From: Cercospora beticola
Lineage: Eukaryota; Ascomycota; Dothideomycetes; Mycosphaerellales; Mycosphaerellaceae
Length of the DNA stretch: 64,000 bases
NCBI RefSeq assembly: GCF_033473495.1
Contig: NC_088935.1
Location: 5,022,001 to 5,086,000 of the forward strand
Direction of reading: 5' to 3'
The notes under the pieces were generated by a model. That model did no database searches. It worked only from the letters and a program-made list of their open reading frames with translations, and had not been told where the DNA came from. Position 1 is the stretch's first letter. Each line of letters opens with the position of its first letter. Made by a program: the position numbers and the translations under genes. Shown in pieces: positions 7,870 to 20,381 of this stretch.

Positions 7870-10278
7870 CTAGTGCGTGGGTGGCGGCCCAAACTGGTTC
7901 GGATTGTTGGCATAACTACCATAACCATCTGTACCACCTGGCGCGGCCGATGCGCCAGGATACCAGCTACGTCTTCTTTCTTCGGGCATGCCTGGCATCG
8001 AGTTGCGATTAAAGTTGTTTGGAATGCTGCCAGACCCATATTGCACCTGGTCGTACATGTTCTGGCCTGGCTGGGGGCCGGGAAATCGCTCGCGAGGCGG
8101 TGGGCCGTGAAGGTTGGATGCAAATTGAGATGGGGGAATCTGGTTGATATCGAGAGGCTCGCTCCGGAAGGGTCCCCTGAGAGGCGGTGATCTGCGGCCA
8201 CTCTTGGAGTACGGACCACCGTTGGGGGCAAGAGGTGGTGGACCTGAGGATCTTTGGCTCCTGCTCGGTGGTGGTATGTCCAGCGGGTCCGTCGCTGGGA
8301 AGTGGCTAGAATCTTGCCGTGTCGGTCGTGGAGGCACGAAGTCCGGTCGTTGTTGGGACGTGTTGGCTCTGCTCGACTGTCGATGAGAGCGGTCTCGGTC
8401 TCGATCTCGCTCCCGATCGCGTTCACGTTCCCTCTCCCGCTCCCTCTCTCGCTCACGATCCCTTTCGCGCAGTTCCTTCTCTCGTTCGCGTTCGCGTTCT
8501 CCATCTCGATCTCGCAGTCTCTCCCTCTCGCGATGATCCGCTTCGTACTGCTTTCCTGTACCTTCCTTCGCAGAGTACGGTTTTCTCTCGCGTTCTATTG
8601 ATACGGCGGGTGGTGATACTGCAGATAAGTCATCGTCGTCCACGGCATTAGATTGAGATGCAGATTTGCTGTAGGGCGCTCTTTCGCGTTCGGGGAATGC
8701 CTGCTGTTGGGGAGAGGCCGAAGGTGGAGCCGAGGGCGGTGGAGGTGGCATTGCGTTGATGACTCTCTCAAGAGGCACCAAATCTGGCTCATGATTGAGA
8801 CTAGCAATCAGTCTTTGCTCAGCCTGCACATTCGGCTTTGGTGGCAGCAATCGCCTCGGCAGCTCCTTCGGAAAGCGCTCTTTGACGTCGTCGGCATTGG
8901 AAATGGGCATGTCCCTGACGGCCAAGGACAATCTCGCGTATTCGGTATCTGGATGTGCCTGAATGAGGCAGGTCATGAACGAAGCAAAGCCATGCGGAGT
9001 CAGAGCCGGCACGGTGGGAGCATCCTGAGCATGCTGTTGGGGCTGGATAAAATGATGCTGGCACAGCAGCTTCCGATACATGAGGGAAATTGACTCATGA
9101 GACATTTTGCCACCAAATATGGTCGTCCAAGGGTAGTTCTCCTTCTCGACTTTGGTCTCATCCAGGAAGCGAAGCATCTTCTTAGGGCCAATCACCAGAC
9201 TTCCCTTGGGCTCATCGTCATCAACGAGATGCCGGGCCAGTCCTCGCAAAAGTTGGCCGAGCCGTGGAGTAGGACTTCCGTTGTCGAACAGTGGCCGCCA
9301 ATACTGCTCCAGCGTGGTCGGTTCCTCTGTGTCACTAGAAGCTCCGTCCAGTTTGGCAGAGCGGTCCTTGTTTGGTGCTGCAGAGTCGAACGAAGCGCGA
9401 TTACCTTCCTGTCGTACTGCACGTGCAGCGGCCTCAGAGGATCCTCTAGTCCGGTTTGGCAGCACATCGCTGGCACTCAGATCTTGAGCCAAGGTTGCCG
9501 TCTGACTACGCTTCAGCCCCGTAATGCTGATATCTGGTTGCGACCCTCGCGGAGTGGACTCCTTTTCCTGGTTGGCCTGAGTGCTGCCTCGACTCCGGAT
9601 ACTTTCATGGCTCCGGTGTGTGGGGTTGTCGGCGCCTTCAGCGGGCTCTGCCGCACGTTCTGGCGATGACCCTTTACTGGAGCGGTAGAAAATGTCTCTG
9701 TCCAAGGCGGGAGAAGGAGGAGTGAAATGAGGCGGGAAGGATTCGGCAGTCGAGCTCAATGCAGGAGAACGTTGCGGTGATGATCGGGAGGCATTGGAGA
9801 CCGAACGCGGTGCCGAGGGAGGGCGTTGTGAATGCGGTGGGAAAGTTGACGCCGGACCCGCAGACAAATTGGCCAAATGAAGGTTCTTGATAACTTGCTC
9901 AGTCACCTGTTCAATTAGTCTCTTCTCAACCTCGGGAGCCAGCTGGCTACTGGAAGCAGTGTTGTCAAAGGCGGCATTGACGGCATCTTTGACGGGCTGC
10001 TGTTGCTGCTGCTGGTGCAGAATGGGCGGAGGTCGCTCCGAACGAGACCCCGCGCGTGGCCGTGAGGAAGTGGTAGCCTTGGGAATGGAGTCTTCGGATC
10101 CGACGGGTGAGGAGCACGTTGGCTGCAACGACGGCCGGTCTGAGGAGGCTTGGGACCGAGCCACGGATGGGCGCTGGCCGGGCTGTGTGGACGGTGGTGA
10201 AGTTTCGTGGACGACTGCCTTGGCGGGTGGCCGCACGGGCGAGGGTGAAGAGCGTGAGTCGCCCATGTTGGAGGACAT
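7870..10278 (-). CDS. DUF7514-like low-complexity protein, 802 aa
   Basis: This is a single-exon protein of mostly disordered, Pro/Ser/Arg-rich sequence with one folded block at about residues 318-505. That block begins TTLEQYWRPLFDNGSPTPRL and contains PWTTIFGGK and LPPKPNVQAEQRLI. I associate it with the fungal domain of unknown function DUF7514, from memory. Residues ~588-630 are an almost pure Arg/Glu/Asp run, like the RE/RD-rich segments of some RNA-processing proteins. The tail is Pro/Gly/Asn-rich. The first Met at 10278 has a second Met five codons later. Nuclear or condensate roles are possible but unproven. Confidence 0.8.
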   Translation of the reverse strand: MSSNMGDSRSSPSPVRPPAKAVVHETSPPSTQPGQRPSVARSQASSDRPSLQPTCSSPVGSEDSIPKATTSSRPRAGSRSERPPPILHQQQQQQPVKDAVNAAFDNTASSSQLAPEVEKRLIEQVTEQVIKNLHLANLSAGPASTFPPHSQRPPSAPRSVSNASRSSPQRSPALSSTAESFPPHFTPPSPALDRDIFYRSSKGSSPERAAEPAEGADNPTHRSHESIRSRGSTQANQEKESTPRGSQPDISITGLKRSQTATLAQDLSASDVLPNRTRGSSEAAARAVRQEGNRASFDSAAPNKDRSAKLDGASSDTEEPTTLEQYWRPLFDNGSPTPRLGQLLRGLARHLVDDDEPKGSLVIGPKKMLRFLDETKVEKENYPWTTIFGGKMSHESISLMYRKLLCQHHFIQPQQHAQDAPTVPALTPHGFASFMTCLIQAHPDTEYARLSLAVRDMPISNADDVKERFPKELPRRLLPPKPNVQAEQRLIASLNHEPDLVPLERVINAMPPPPPSAPPSASPQQQAFPERERAPYSKSASQSNAVDDDDLSAVSPPAVSIERERKPYSAKEGTGKQYEADHRERERLRDRDGEREREREKELRERDRERERERERERERDRERDRDRDRSHRQSSRANTSQQRPDFVPPRPTRQDSSHFPATDPLDIPPPSRSQRSSGPPPLAPNGGPYSKSGRRSPPLRGPFRSEPLDINQIPPSQFASNLHGPPPRERFPGPQPGQNMYDQVQYGSGSIPNNFNRNSMPGMPEERRRSWYPGASAAPGGTDGYGSYANNPNQFGPPPTH

Positions 10279-12256
10279 GCGCTAAGGCGGAGGCCCAGGC
10301 GGCGGCGGGTGGGAAAATGTGTCACTATCGACGCGCAGGGCGGAAGTGGTGGTCGCAGTCGCAGTCGAGGGCAGGCAGTGTCGTGGTCATGTTATGTGTT
10401 GTCACGGACGCTGTCGCGGCGGCGCTGGAAGCATATGAAGGCTAGTTAGCAGGAATCACAGGTGGCGCGGACGGACGGTGATATGCTCGTGAAGTGGTGG
10501 CGCCCTCGAGCCTTGCGCGACGGTCGTCAGGCTGTGCGCGCGCGTCGTTCGGCTGGCGAGCTCGAGCGGTTCGACTTGACGTACGTGTCGGTGCGTGGGC
10601 GAATGGGCGGGAGCAGGTGCGCAGGTGTGTGGAGGATGCGATGCGGTGCGGTCTCGCAGTCGTTCTCACGATTCCTGCTTCTCGCGGTTCCAATAAAAAT
10701 GTGGCTGCGTAGCGAAGTTCAAGAGATCGACCCTTGAAGTGACGTAGAACGACGGACGTGCATGAGTAGCAGCACATGGCAGGAGCAGAGCAGCTCGACC
10801 CTTCTTCGGTCAAAGGCAAACCCTTCACCGGCGATGATTGTGGATCGTCGACGATAGCCGCACCGACACAGATGCTCGATTTTCAGCAGTCTGGCTGGTC
10901 GGCGCGTGATGCATCGCTGCCATACAGCCATGTCCCTGGTGCGCGATATTCGGGTTCCGTTGCACAGCAACGACGACGGCGATGGCTCATCGCTTGAGCA
11001 ACGGCAACAGGCACCAGAGACAGCGCGCTCTCGGATCCCACAGTCCTGTGGTCCTAACCCGGTCGCTGAGGATGCTGATCCATGTCGGCAGCCATTTGCT
11101 CGAGACCACCAAGGCTCGCCACCGGTCGTATGTATATCCTACGCCCCAGTATACGCCCCATCGCCCACCTGTCTCTGCGCGTCGCTCTGACAGCACCACC
11201 TGCGCCCATCTGATCGGCACGTGTGAGTCTGGGCGGCCGGCAAAAGGAAAAGACAAGAGGGACAGCTCGCTCGCCCCTTTTGCAGCTGTGCTCTCGGACC
11301 GCCGCATGCTCCCATCGCTGCCCATCTCACCTTCTGACACGCGAGGTCAACGGGGGCGTGTGTGCAGTGCAGTCACGATGATGAATCAACTGGGCGCTGC
11401 TATTTGGGGTCGCGAAACGGGTCATCATGTTCTGGCAGGCAAAGTCGGCAGCGCGGCCAATGAGTGGGCGGCATTGGCGAAAGGAATGGGACGGGATCTG
11501 CTCTGAAACGTCGCGCGCGCACTCCTGACGTTTCTCCTTCTCGACACGCGCGCGCACCGTCGCAGCCGTGTCGTGTCTTCGCGCGTGCTGCTCGACACTG
11601 CACCCGCCGTAGTCTCATTTCGTTCATCGCAAGTGCTATTCTCATCGCCAATCTCTTCGGTGTGAAAGTCTCGCAGTCTTTTCCATCTCATCTCGCTCGT
11701 CGTGCCACGGCGCGACAGGAGCTGACAGCCTGCATCGTGCGCCCCGGTCGGTTTTTGGTACGTACTCTAGCCGTGCTCGCGGCGTGAGTGGAGTGGTGCT
11801 GCAAACCTGAAACAGACGGAGCTTCCACACTCAGACACGCTCGGCCTGGACAACCGCTCAATAACCACCGCCTGCTTGCTGACCACCCACGCACCTTCCG
11901 CACCTGCAACGGTGTCGTTGTTGCTGCTGCTGTCGTTGTCGCCGCGCTTGCTCCTGCTCTGCACAAGCGCCGGTCGTCAGCTGCAGCGCAGGTCGAAGGA
12001 AGCGCATCGCATCGCCAACAACCCCAGCTGGAGGCCAGCCCTCACTCGGTAACACACACGCACCTCATCGCTCCGTCACAACGTCAACGACGACCACGCG
12101 CGCTCTGCTGGACGAGCACCTCCATACCGGACGTCGACCATGCGGAGGTGCTGACGACCCGACACCCCACACCTCTCTTCTTTCTTGGACGCCGTTTATT
12201 CTTGGTCTTTGTTACACAAACGGGCAAGCAGCCACGCCGCTTGATCTCTGTCCACC
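10279..12256. other. 2-kb divergent intergenic region
   Basis: This separates the divergent DUF7514-like and STE11-like genes and should hold both promoters. A pyrimidine-rich stretch lies at about 12100-12250, just before the MAPKKK start, consistent with a fungal 5' leader. Several frames of 100 codons or more exist on both strands, but they overlap one another and look random. Confidence 0.6.
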
Positions 12257-15137
12257 ATGACCGCGCTGGCCTCGCGATCGCCCTACCCGGCACCACCGCT
12301 CACGAGCACCATGGCTCCCGCCCATTACCGCCCGACCCAGCTCAATGGCCATGGCGTCTTCACCTCGCCCACCGAGTCCGAGTTCTCCGAGTCGTACAAG
12401 GATATGGGCGGAAGCAATGTCTTGCAGTGGGACGAGGAGCGCGTGGGCGAGTGGTTGAAGAGCATCAATTGCGCGCAATACGTCGAAATATTCAAAAGAA
12501 ACAATATCACGGGCGAGAACCTCATGGATCTGGACCAGGCCACCTTGAAGGAAATGGGCATCAAGAAGATTGGGGATCGCGTGCGGATCAATTCTCATGC
12601 GAAGACGTTTAGGAACAATGTATACAAGCGGACCAGCAAGCGCAGCATCAACAGGGTGAGCTGGTACGCATGTGCAATCCACGCGCAAGCTAACATTGGC
12701 ACAGCATTCCCTTGCCGTCCTCGATGGCAACCAACAGCTAACACCGCCTTCTTCTGGATCTCCACGACCTCTACACTCTGCGCGAAGTGCCGCTACATCA
12801 CGAGCCGACAAACGGATATCACGGCAATTCAACAATGCCGACCTCACATATGCTGCCAACCTGGGCAAATCATCCTCCCGCCCCAGTTCACCCATGGTCG
12901 ATCAAGAGAACCGGGCCAGGCGAGGCGCTCCAAGCCCCATGGACATGTCTCGCAAGGACACTGGGTCGTCGTACGCTAGCAGCCAAGCACCACTCACCGC
13001 TCGCCATTACACAGGTAACACGAGGACACCACTGGAAACGCCACAGACAGCACGCTTCCAATCACACGTTAAGGGATCACCTTCGATGGACAACATGCAA
13101 CCTCGATCATTACCCAGCGAAAAGCCATACATCCGTGTCATCTTCGAAAGCGGCCAAGGCAAGGTCATCGATATCAAAACTTTCCGCACCGCAGAAGACA
13201 TCATCCGTGCGACGTTGCGCGCTGGAAAATTGAATGAGAACCACTTTCGCTCGTATTGCTTCTACGTGCTCGATGGCACAGACCCGAACCCGAACTTTTG
13301 CAGAAGGCTAGGAGAGGCTGAGCTCTGCAAGCTGTGCAATGACGGAGTGCGGACAGAGCGAGGGCGACTCATCTTACGAAAGATCCATGCCGGCGAGCCA
13401 AATGGAGAGCAACTCAGACACGCTGCTCGGATAGCAGAACAGCAGCAACCGGAGCCTCCCGCCATCGAAGTGCAGACTCCATTCAAGTCGAAGAGTCAGC
13501 TGAAAATTGAAAAGCTGACCGGAGAACCCCTGGCTGCAGTCAGCTACCCCATGAGCCCTGCAAGCCAGGCAGAAAGGAATGACTATTTTGCGAGCAACAG
13601 TGATTCCGGGACGAATTCTAATTTGCAGCGCAACCAAAGCACCATGTCAACAGCGTCTGCTCGGGCGAGGAAGCTCAAAGGCTTCTATGGTGCTCGGCCT
13701 CCAACAGAACTGATCACGCAAGATTTGCAATCGTACTTTCCAGAAGTGGATCGGGAAGCCATGGACCGCACAGTACGAATGTCAATACGACGAAGTCAGC
13801 GACTGAGTCGTGCAGTACGCACCTTGAGCACAGCAAGCAACTTCAGCATTGCGAGCAGTCTCAAGGATGCGCCACCACTCCCCACCATCGCCGATACGTG
13901 GCTGAAGGAGGCAGGTCAAGCGCAAAAGTCAGGCCTGAGGCCACTAAGCGTGGTCCGCCTTGGTAGGTCAGATTCACATCGTGAGTCCGTCACCAGCAGC
14001 GTGCTCGAACCTCTTGACGAGGAGTCACCTCTGGAGCCCAATCGCAAGAGTTATGTCTCCTTCGGAGGGGATAGTGGCTCAGATACAGCCACGAGTAACC
14101 TTGCAGTGACTGATCCTGATGGCAATACAGTCACATCATATTTTGATGAAAGTGGCAGCAGCCCAGCAGCGACAGAAGGCGGCTCAGACAGCTTCAACTC
14201 ACGTCTGTCCCGATTCATCGCCGAGGATGGCGAAGAGCCTGACGAAGAGCTCATCGCACATCTCGAAAAGGACAGTTGGGATGACCTGAAGTACCTGAAA
14301 GGAGCCATGATCGGTCAAGGCTCTTTCGGCACTGTCTTCCTTGCTCTGCATGCAGTCACTGCAGAATTGATGGCCGTGAAGCAGGTCGAGATGCCCAGTA
14401 AAGTTGGAGGCACGACGGATGCCAAGAAGAACAACATGATCGAAGCACTCAAGCATGAGATCACACTGTTGAAGGACCTCAAGCACGAGAACATCGTGCG
14501 CTACCTCGGTTCGAACAGTGACGAGACTCACCTCAACATTTTCCTCGAGTACGTCGCTGGTGGTTCTGTCGCCACCATGCTTCAGAACTACGGATCCTTG
14601 CCGGAGGGACTGGTGGCGAACTTTGTCAGACAAATCTTGCAGGGCTTGAGCTATCTGCACTCCAAGGACATCATTCACCGTGATATCAAAGGTGCTAACA
14701 TTCTTGTCGACAACAAGGGCACTGTCAAGATCTCAGATTTTGGTATCAGCAAGCGTGTCGAGGCATCAACGTTGCTCAACCCAGGCCCACACAAGCGTGG
14801 CGGACCACGAGTGTCGTTGCAGGGGTCCGTATTCTGGATGGCGCCCGAAGTGGTTCGTCAAACAGCATACACAAAGAAAGCCGACATCTGGTCTCTTGGA
14901 TGCCTCATTGTGGAAATGATGACTGGTAGCCATCCACATCCCAACTGCACACAACTGCAAGCAATTTTCAAGATTGGCGCCAGTGGTGGCAATGCAGAAA
15001 ACGCGAAACCAGATCTTCCTGACGACGCGAGCGAGGCGGCGAAGGAGTTTCTGGGACGCACATTCGAACTCGAACACGAGAAAAGACCAAGCGCAGAAGA
15101 GCTATCAAGTATGGCGTTCTGCGCGATCAAAGCCTGA
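12257..15137 (+). CDS. STE11: STE11-type MAP kinase kinase kinase
   Basis: This is the top kinase of the pheromone/filamentation and osmostress MAPK cascades; it phosphorylates the Ste7 or Pbs2-type MAPKK. Two exons (12257-12655 and 12705-15137) flank a 49-nt GTGAGC..CACAG intron in phase 0 and give about 943 aa. A SAM domain (WDEERVGEWLKSINCAQYVE) occupies ~residues 55-120 and binds the Ste50-type adaptor. A Ras-binding-like domain starts at ~270 (KPYIRVIFESGQGKV). The kinase domain covers ~660-940, with the Gly loop GAMIGQGSFGTVF, VAIK-type lysine in MAVKQVE, catalytic HRDIKGAN, DFGISK and WMAPEVV. A second Met at 12311 could be the start. The domain order matches Ste11 exactly. Confidence 0.95.
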
Positions 15138-16587
15138 GCTGGTTCAGAAGCCAGGCAGGGCCCTGGCAGCAACAAACAAACGAAGTATATGACGGAATGG
15201 AATCAATGATGGGCATTAGAGGGGACACAGAAGGAAAATTTTCACAGAAAGAGGCATAGCATACTGAGAAGACTACAACACCAACAACAACAACACAAAC
15301 ACAGCAGCGGCATTTACGGGGAGGGAAGGAAACCCTTTGGGAGGACCACACTTCGACTCTTCGACCAAGACTGATGACCCTCGAAAAGAGGGCAAGTCAC
15401 CTTTTCTCTTTTCATCACCACTATGGGCTGGTATCTGGAAACTTTTTTCCTTTTTATGTTGCGGTGTCTTCGCATGTGTGCGCATGTGTATGACCAGATG
15501 GAGGAGACGTTAGGGGATCGCGAGGGAGGAAACGAAGAAGTAGCTGCTAGCAGGCACTTCACCGACCAGTAATGGTAATTCGCGTGGAATGGAACAGGAG
15601 CTACTGCTACCAATCACTACTACTACAAATGCAAATGCAGCATATCTCCATGCAACCAGTTCTCTTCACCTCCGTCGCTGTCGAGCTGTATGGGATGAGT
15701 CACACTTCACTAACTATCAAGCACCACAATAGGGAGTATAAGCCCGTTCGTTTCAGAACTTTGCACCATGTGATGCTCCCTGAAACTTTTTTTTCTTTCG
15801 CTCGCGTGTGCGACGTGACGTGGCAAACGTGCCGTGCAGCGTTGCTTACTGTACAAAACTTTACAAATACAGGTGATCCCTGTCGGGAACTGTTTTGCTT
15901 TCTTTAACGAGGAGGCCGTGGCACCGCCGACAGATGCCGAAAGTCACTGTTTTAGGCGATGGTATTGGTAAGTGAAACGATGGCTGGGGAGGTGTGGTAG
16001 TGAGGAGATGAGGTTGTCTGCACTCTGGTGGGTGGTGGAGCGAGGTTGTCTGGCGCTTTGAGGTAAGAGCATTTTCCGGATGGGGGGATGGTCTCGGTGG
16101 GTTGCACTGGGGTGGGTTCGTGGTGTTGCAATGCATACGTCTACTGCTGTCAGCGTTGCAGATGGGTCGTTCAGGCTGCATTGTGCATACAACATAGCTG
16201 CTAGGACTGTAGCTCGGCTCGGATGCGTGCCACCGGCGTCTGATGTGGAGGCTTTGAGGTGGTTGGATTGGAAGAATGACTCGCATTCATATGCATGGAA
16301 GAGCGTGGCGCGCATGGAAGGTTTCCTTGCATGCTGTATAGCCTTGCAGTGCATTGTTCTGATGGTTAGAGGCTTGGGTGCGTGGCGTGTGGCGCGATGC
16401 TGGGCCAATAGAGTCTCAATGTTGTCTTTTTTTTCCATGCTCTAGGCGCTTGACTTGAAGAGGCTGAGTGAGACTGTGCGAATGGAGTACCGGCAGCTTC
16501 ATGTGGACATGATGGATATTGATCCTGTGAGGTTCTGAACATAATTGCTTCGTCTGCACTCCATGGTAATTAGTGGCAAAGACTCAC
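15138..16587. other. Intergenic, convergent 3' ends
   Basis: The STE11-like and SSU1-like genes converge here. Short (CAA)n-like runs follow the kinase stop at about 15270-15300. The minus-strand frames at 15860-16440 are low-complexity and not convincing. Confidence 0.55.
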
Positions 16588-18031
16588 TCAGTCGGCATCT
16601 TGTGGTCGATGTGTCTTGCGCTCTCTGCTCTCCGCACTAGCGTTGCCATTGGTTTTGTTCTCCGCTAGGTCAATCACCTTTTCCATCTCTCCATTCTCTT
16701 CAAGTGTTCTGGCCTCCGGCTCTCGGTCCTTCAGATTTGCTAGACAGGGGGCATTGAACAGCTTGCCACTCCACGCTCCAATAGCTGTTCTCACGAAGAT
16801 ATAGATCCAAAGCAAGATTACTGCCGCTGCAAATATCGTTCCAAGGACCCGAAAGAAGCGAGATGGCAATTCATTACCCATGAGTATTGTAGAAAGTGCA
16901 TAGACCCCCAAAGGGAAGGTGAAACCCCACCATCCCATGTTGAAAGGAAACGGTCGTGCCTTGTAGATCGACGCAAGAGCAAGAGCGAAGAATATCAGTC
17001 CGTATGCCCACATGATCAGTGCAACGAAGAATCCAAGAATATACGCGATCCTTCCTGCCATTGGGTCGAGGGTGTTGGTCTTTGGAAAGAGTTCTGCAGA
17101 CACTTTCCCAAGGTACAAAATGGTGTAACCTCCCAAGCCCAGAGGTCCAAGCGGTAGGAAGGCAGATACGATGACCTCTCGAGGTGGCATCTTATGCAAA
17201 GCAAGTCGCTGATAGTATATCACGAGCACCACAAGCGCCATTGGAACACCCATTCCCCACATCACATAGCTTGCAATCACCGTTCCGAGCGAGACTTGAG
17301 GATCCGGCACAATGCGAGCAACTTCAGATCCAGTGCTAGCCGCAACAATAGTCGCAGCAATCGGAAGCAGCTGCGCCGCAGTAATAGAATCCAGTGATCG
17401 CTGATGCGAAGCCGACATCCTGTACCCCCAAAAACTGATCAGCCAAACTCCTCTCCAAGTTGCACTCTCACCAAACAACTTACAACAAAATCCCCAAACT
17501 AACCGTAACAGCAACCGCAACCAAACTATCCAAAACCCACAACCCAAACGCAAACCACACCGCCCACTCTCCCCAACTCGGCACACAAATCGCCATAAAA
17601 CTCCTAATAATCGTCGCAAAACCCATCGGAATCGTCCCCAGAAACAAACTATTCACCGGATCCTCAATCATGACAGTCCAAATCTCCGGCCAAATCGTAT
17701 ACCTCGCGACGGAGATAAGAAAGAAAGAAGAGAAGAGTAGAATGTTGAGAATGAAAAATATGATGGAGAAGTAGTGGAGCCAGGAGGATTGCCAGGGGAT
17801 GGCGATGAAGAGGTTTGAGACGATGCCTGTGCCCATTGTGACGCTGAACCAGGAGGGGCTGAAGTTTCGGACGATGCGGCGCCAGCCATGGTCGTTTTTG
17901 CTTTGATGGTGGTGGTGGTGGTGGATATGGTCTTGTTTCTGTGAGCGGGGTTGGCTGGAAGTCGTGTCTGGGTTGTGCTTCTCGGCGTCGAGTTTCTGGA
18001 CAGCAGGTTCTGTTACTGCTGGATTATCCAT
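16588..18031 (-). CDS. SSU1/TehA-family transporter, probable sulfite efflux pump
   Basis: This is a plasma-membrane anion transporter of the SLAC1/TehA fold. Two exons (18031-17484 and 17419-16588) flank a 64-nt GTAAGT..TACAG intron and give 459 aa. The opening FSPSWFSVTMGTGIVS is the family signature. Later segments include LLPIAATIVAASTG and PFNMGWWGFTFPLGVYALST, as in Ssu1 sulfite pumps; about ten hydrophobic spans are visible. Malate or other dicarboxylate transport (Mae1 type) is the main alternative. The cytosolic N-terminus has an eight-residue stretch with seven His (HIHHHHHH), which could bind metal or sense pH. Confidence 0.88.
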
Positions 18032-18335
18032 CTCGCGGGTGTCATATCATCGCGAATTTCATCTTCTGGAGGCTGAAATGGGCATACATAAATGCTGAGA
18101 GCCTAGTGCTCGGGTTCATGCTGAAAGCTTCAATGTTGTTGACAGATGACGTGCATGAAAGCGAGCCATTCAGCCGAGGCGGGTGCCAAGAAGTCCACGG
18201 AATCGAAGACATAATTGAATGCTAACGATCATTCCTTTCTCAGTGATAGCTATGGTACTGTAACGACTTAAAAAGCACGCGGTCGGGTATCATCATATGT
18301 GCAATGCCATTCGTAACAATCTGTGCAGCTTTTGC
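18032..18335. other. Short intergenic gap between two transporter genes
   Basis: This gap holds the 5' flank of the SSU1-like gene and the 3' flank of the MFS gene. Nothing else is seen. Confidence 0.5.
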
Positions 18336-20381
18336 TCACAACGCCTGTCTGTCTCGGGTCTCGTACGGCAGGAAACACATAGCCAGGAAAGCTGCGAAGA
18401 ACAGACCCGCTGATGCATAGATCGGTGCCGATGGATCCGCATGCCCAGCATTGACCGCGACAATAGGAGCACAGAGACCAGCAACGCGGTTCAAGAAGCT
18501 GGCAATACCAGATCCAGTACCTCGGTTTGGAGCAGGGAACACTTCAGGTGTGTAAGCGTACAGAACTCCGTACATAATGTTCTGAAAGAAAGCTTCCAGA
18601 CTGGTCATGGCCAATTGGTACCCAGAGCTCGTTGCTTGCGTGAAGAGGACCAGGAAGATACCAGAAATGACTGTCGCGCCAGCCATGGTAAACTTGCGGC
18701 CGATGTATGGGACACCGACCAGCCAGCAAGCAAGAATACTTCCCGGGACACCGACGATAGAAGTGATTGCGTAGTCTCGATACGTGTCGTGCTGCGAGGT
18801 CTGGCCAGAGTTTCCTCTTGCTGCAAGGTATTGAGGCAGGAAAGAGTTAAACAGTGGGTAACCCCTGCATTAAACAGTCAGCGAATGTTGTACTGGGGTA
18901 CTGTGTTAGATGGGGTGAGTACTTACATGCCGATGGTTGCCCATATGAACCAGATCATGACTGTTGAGATGGCGAGCTTTCTTCCGCGGAATAGAGGCTT
19001 GATATGTCCTCCGGAGAATGACTTCAGCTTGCGTGCCACAATCTCCTTGTTGGATAACTTTGCGTCTGGAACCTCGTCCGGATGGCCACCGATCTCGTTC
19101 AGGATGTCTTCTGACATCCAAGTCTTCTTCCCGTTGAACTTTGCGATTCCCCGAACGACCGCGACTGCCTCAGCCTGTCGTCCTCTCGAGAGCAAGAACT
19201 TTGGCGACTCGAAGAGGTGGAAGAAGAGAAACCGGCAGATGAACATGAGCATTGTGATCGCGCCGCAGGTGAGAATGAAGTATCGCCAGCCCCATTTCTC
19301 GCTGAAGTTCACGATGAAGACCCAGCCGAGGAGAGAAGATACGAGTTGTCCGAGTGGCCAGAAGATGGAAAGCATCGTCAACAGGTTACTCGAAGATCCG
19401 GGCAGGAACTCCAGGAAGAGAGCACCATCGACTGGCAAATTGCCGCCGACGCCCAATCCTACACAAGCGAATAAGGCGCAGGCGCCGAGCCAGCTGGGGG
19501 CACCGCCTGCAGCTAAGCCAAAGGCTCCAGCGAGGAATAGCGTGCAGTTGAAAGCCAGCCTTCGTCCGACGATATCCGAGATGATACCCCAGAATGAAGC
19601 ACCAATACACAGTCCCAAGAAGAGACTCAGTGTGGTGTACCGCACCATCCCTTCCGCGATGCCAAACTCTTTGCTCAGCGACGGCAAGGCGATGGCTACT
19701 CCTTGCAGCTGCAACATACATCAGTGCCTTACTTCGTATATTGCAAATCAGGATTGCACTCACCCATAAGTTGTCTGCAAACCAGCCACATCCACAAAGG
19801 GTGAAGAGTTGCCATTGATAGGCACCCATGCCAATGTCTTCGATGGCTTGATTGATGACTTTTGCTTTGGCTGCGAAATGTTAGTCATGGCCTGCCAACT
19901 TCGTTCGAGGAATGATCTTACTGTCGTATGATGTCTGCGTGCCACCTGCCGCGAGCTCAGAGTCAATCTGAGCCTTGAGACGTGCCATGGTGGTTCTTGC
20001 AGGTCCAGCCTGCTCTACACCGGTCTCACTTGGCGGTGGTTGTGATATTTGACCCTTCTCCGGGTCTGAACCACTGGTGTTCGTGCTGATGCTGCCGCGA
20101 TCTGCAGGTTTACTCTCTACAGCCTCTGGAGGAGTTGGTGTACGCCGCGGTGACCTTGGTGACTATCAGTAAGAGCAGCTCCAGCTATGACGAAGACAAC
20201 TTACTCTGGCAGAGGCTCATATGCATCTGCAAACTCCTCTGGAGTATGCGTCGCGAATCTGATCACACAATCAGTACATGCCACTGGACACTGGGACTTA
20301 TGCAAGGCGTGCTCTCTGCGCACAGAGCTCATCCGTGCGTCGAATGGAAACTTACGGGTTCATGATCAATCCGAACCCCAT
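18336..20381 (-). CDS. MFS transporter, SVOP/sugar-porter-like, six exons
   Basis: This is a 12-span major facilitator. The exons I derive (20381-20356, 20258-20205, 20154-19922, 19870-19764, 19708-18927, 18864-18336) join in frame to about 576 aa, each with GTRAG donors and AG acceptors. The start MGFGLIMNP leads into a disordered, Pro-rich N-terminus. Then come VINQAIEDIGMGAYQWQLF, GCGWFADNLW, the loop motif GIISDIVGRRLAF, and a C-terminal half with YTPEVFPAPNRGTGSG, the SV2/SVOP-type version of the PESPR region. Substrate is unknown; organic ions, phosphate or sugars are possible. The first exon is only 26 nt. Confidence 0.88.

Noticed and set aside
7608..8651. Plus-strand frames opposite the DUF7514-like gene
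   Set aside because: They are antisense shadows of the Arg/Glu-rich and Pro-rich coding sequence.
11788..12612. 274-codon plus-strand frame before and over the STE11 start
   Set aside because: It overlaps the SAM-domain exon in another frame and has no domain; the MAPKKK frame is clearly the real one.
15861..16438. Minus-strand frames of 141-164 codons after the STE11 gene
   Set aside because: They overlap in two frames with His/Pro/Thr-rich low complexity, and no start context or family is apparent.
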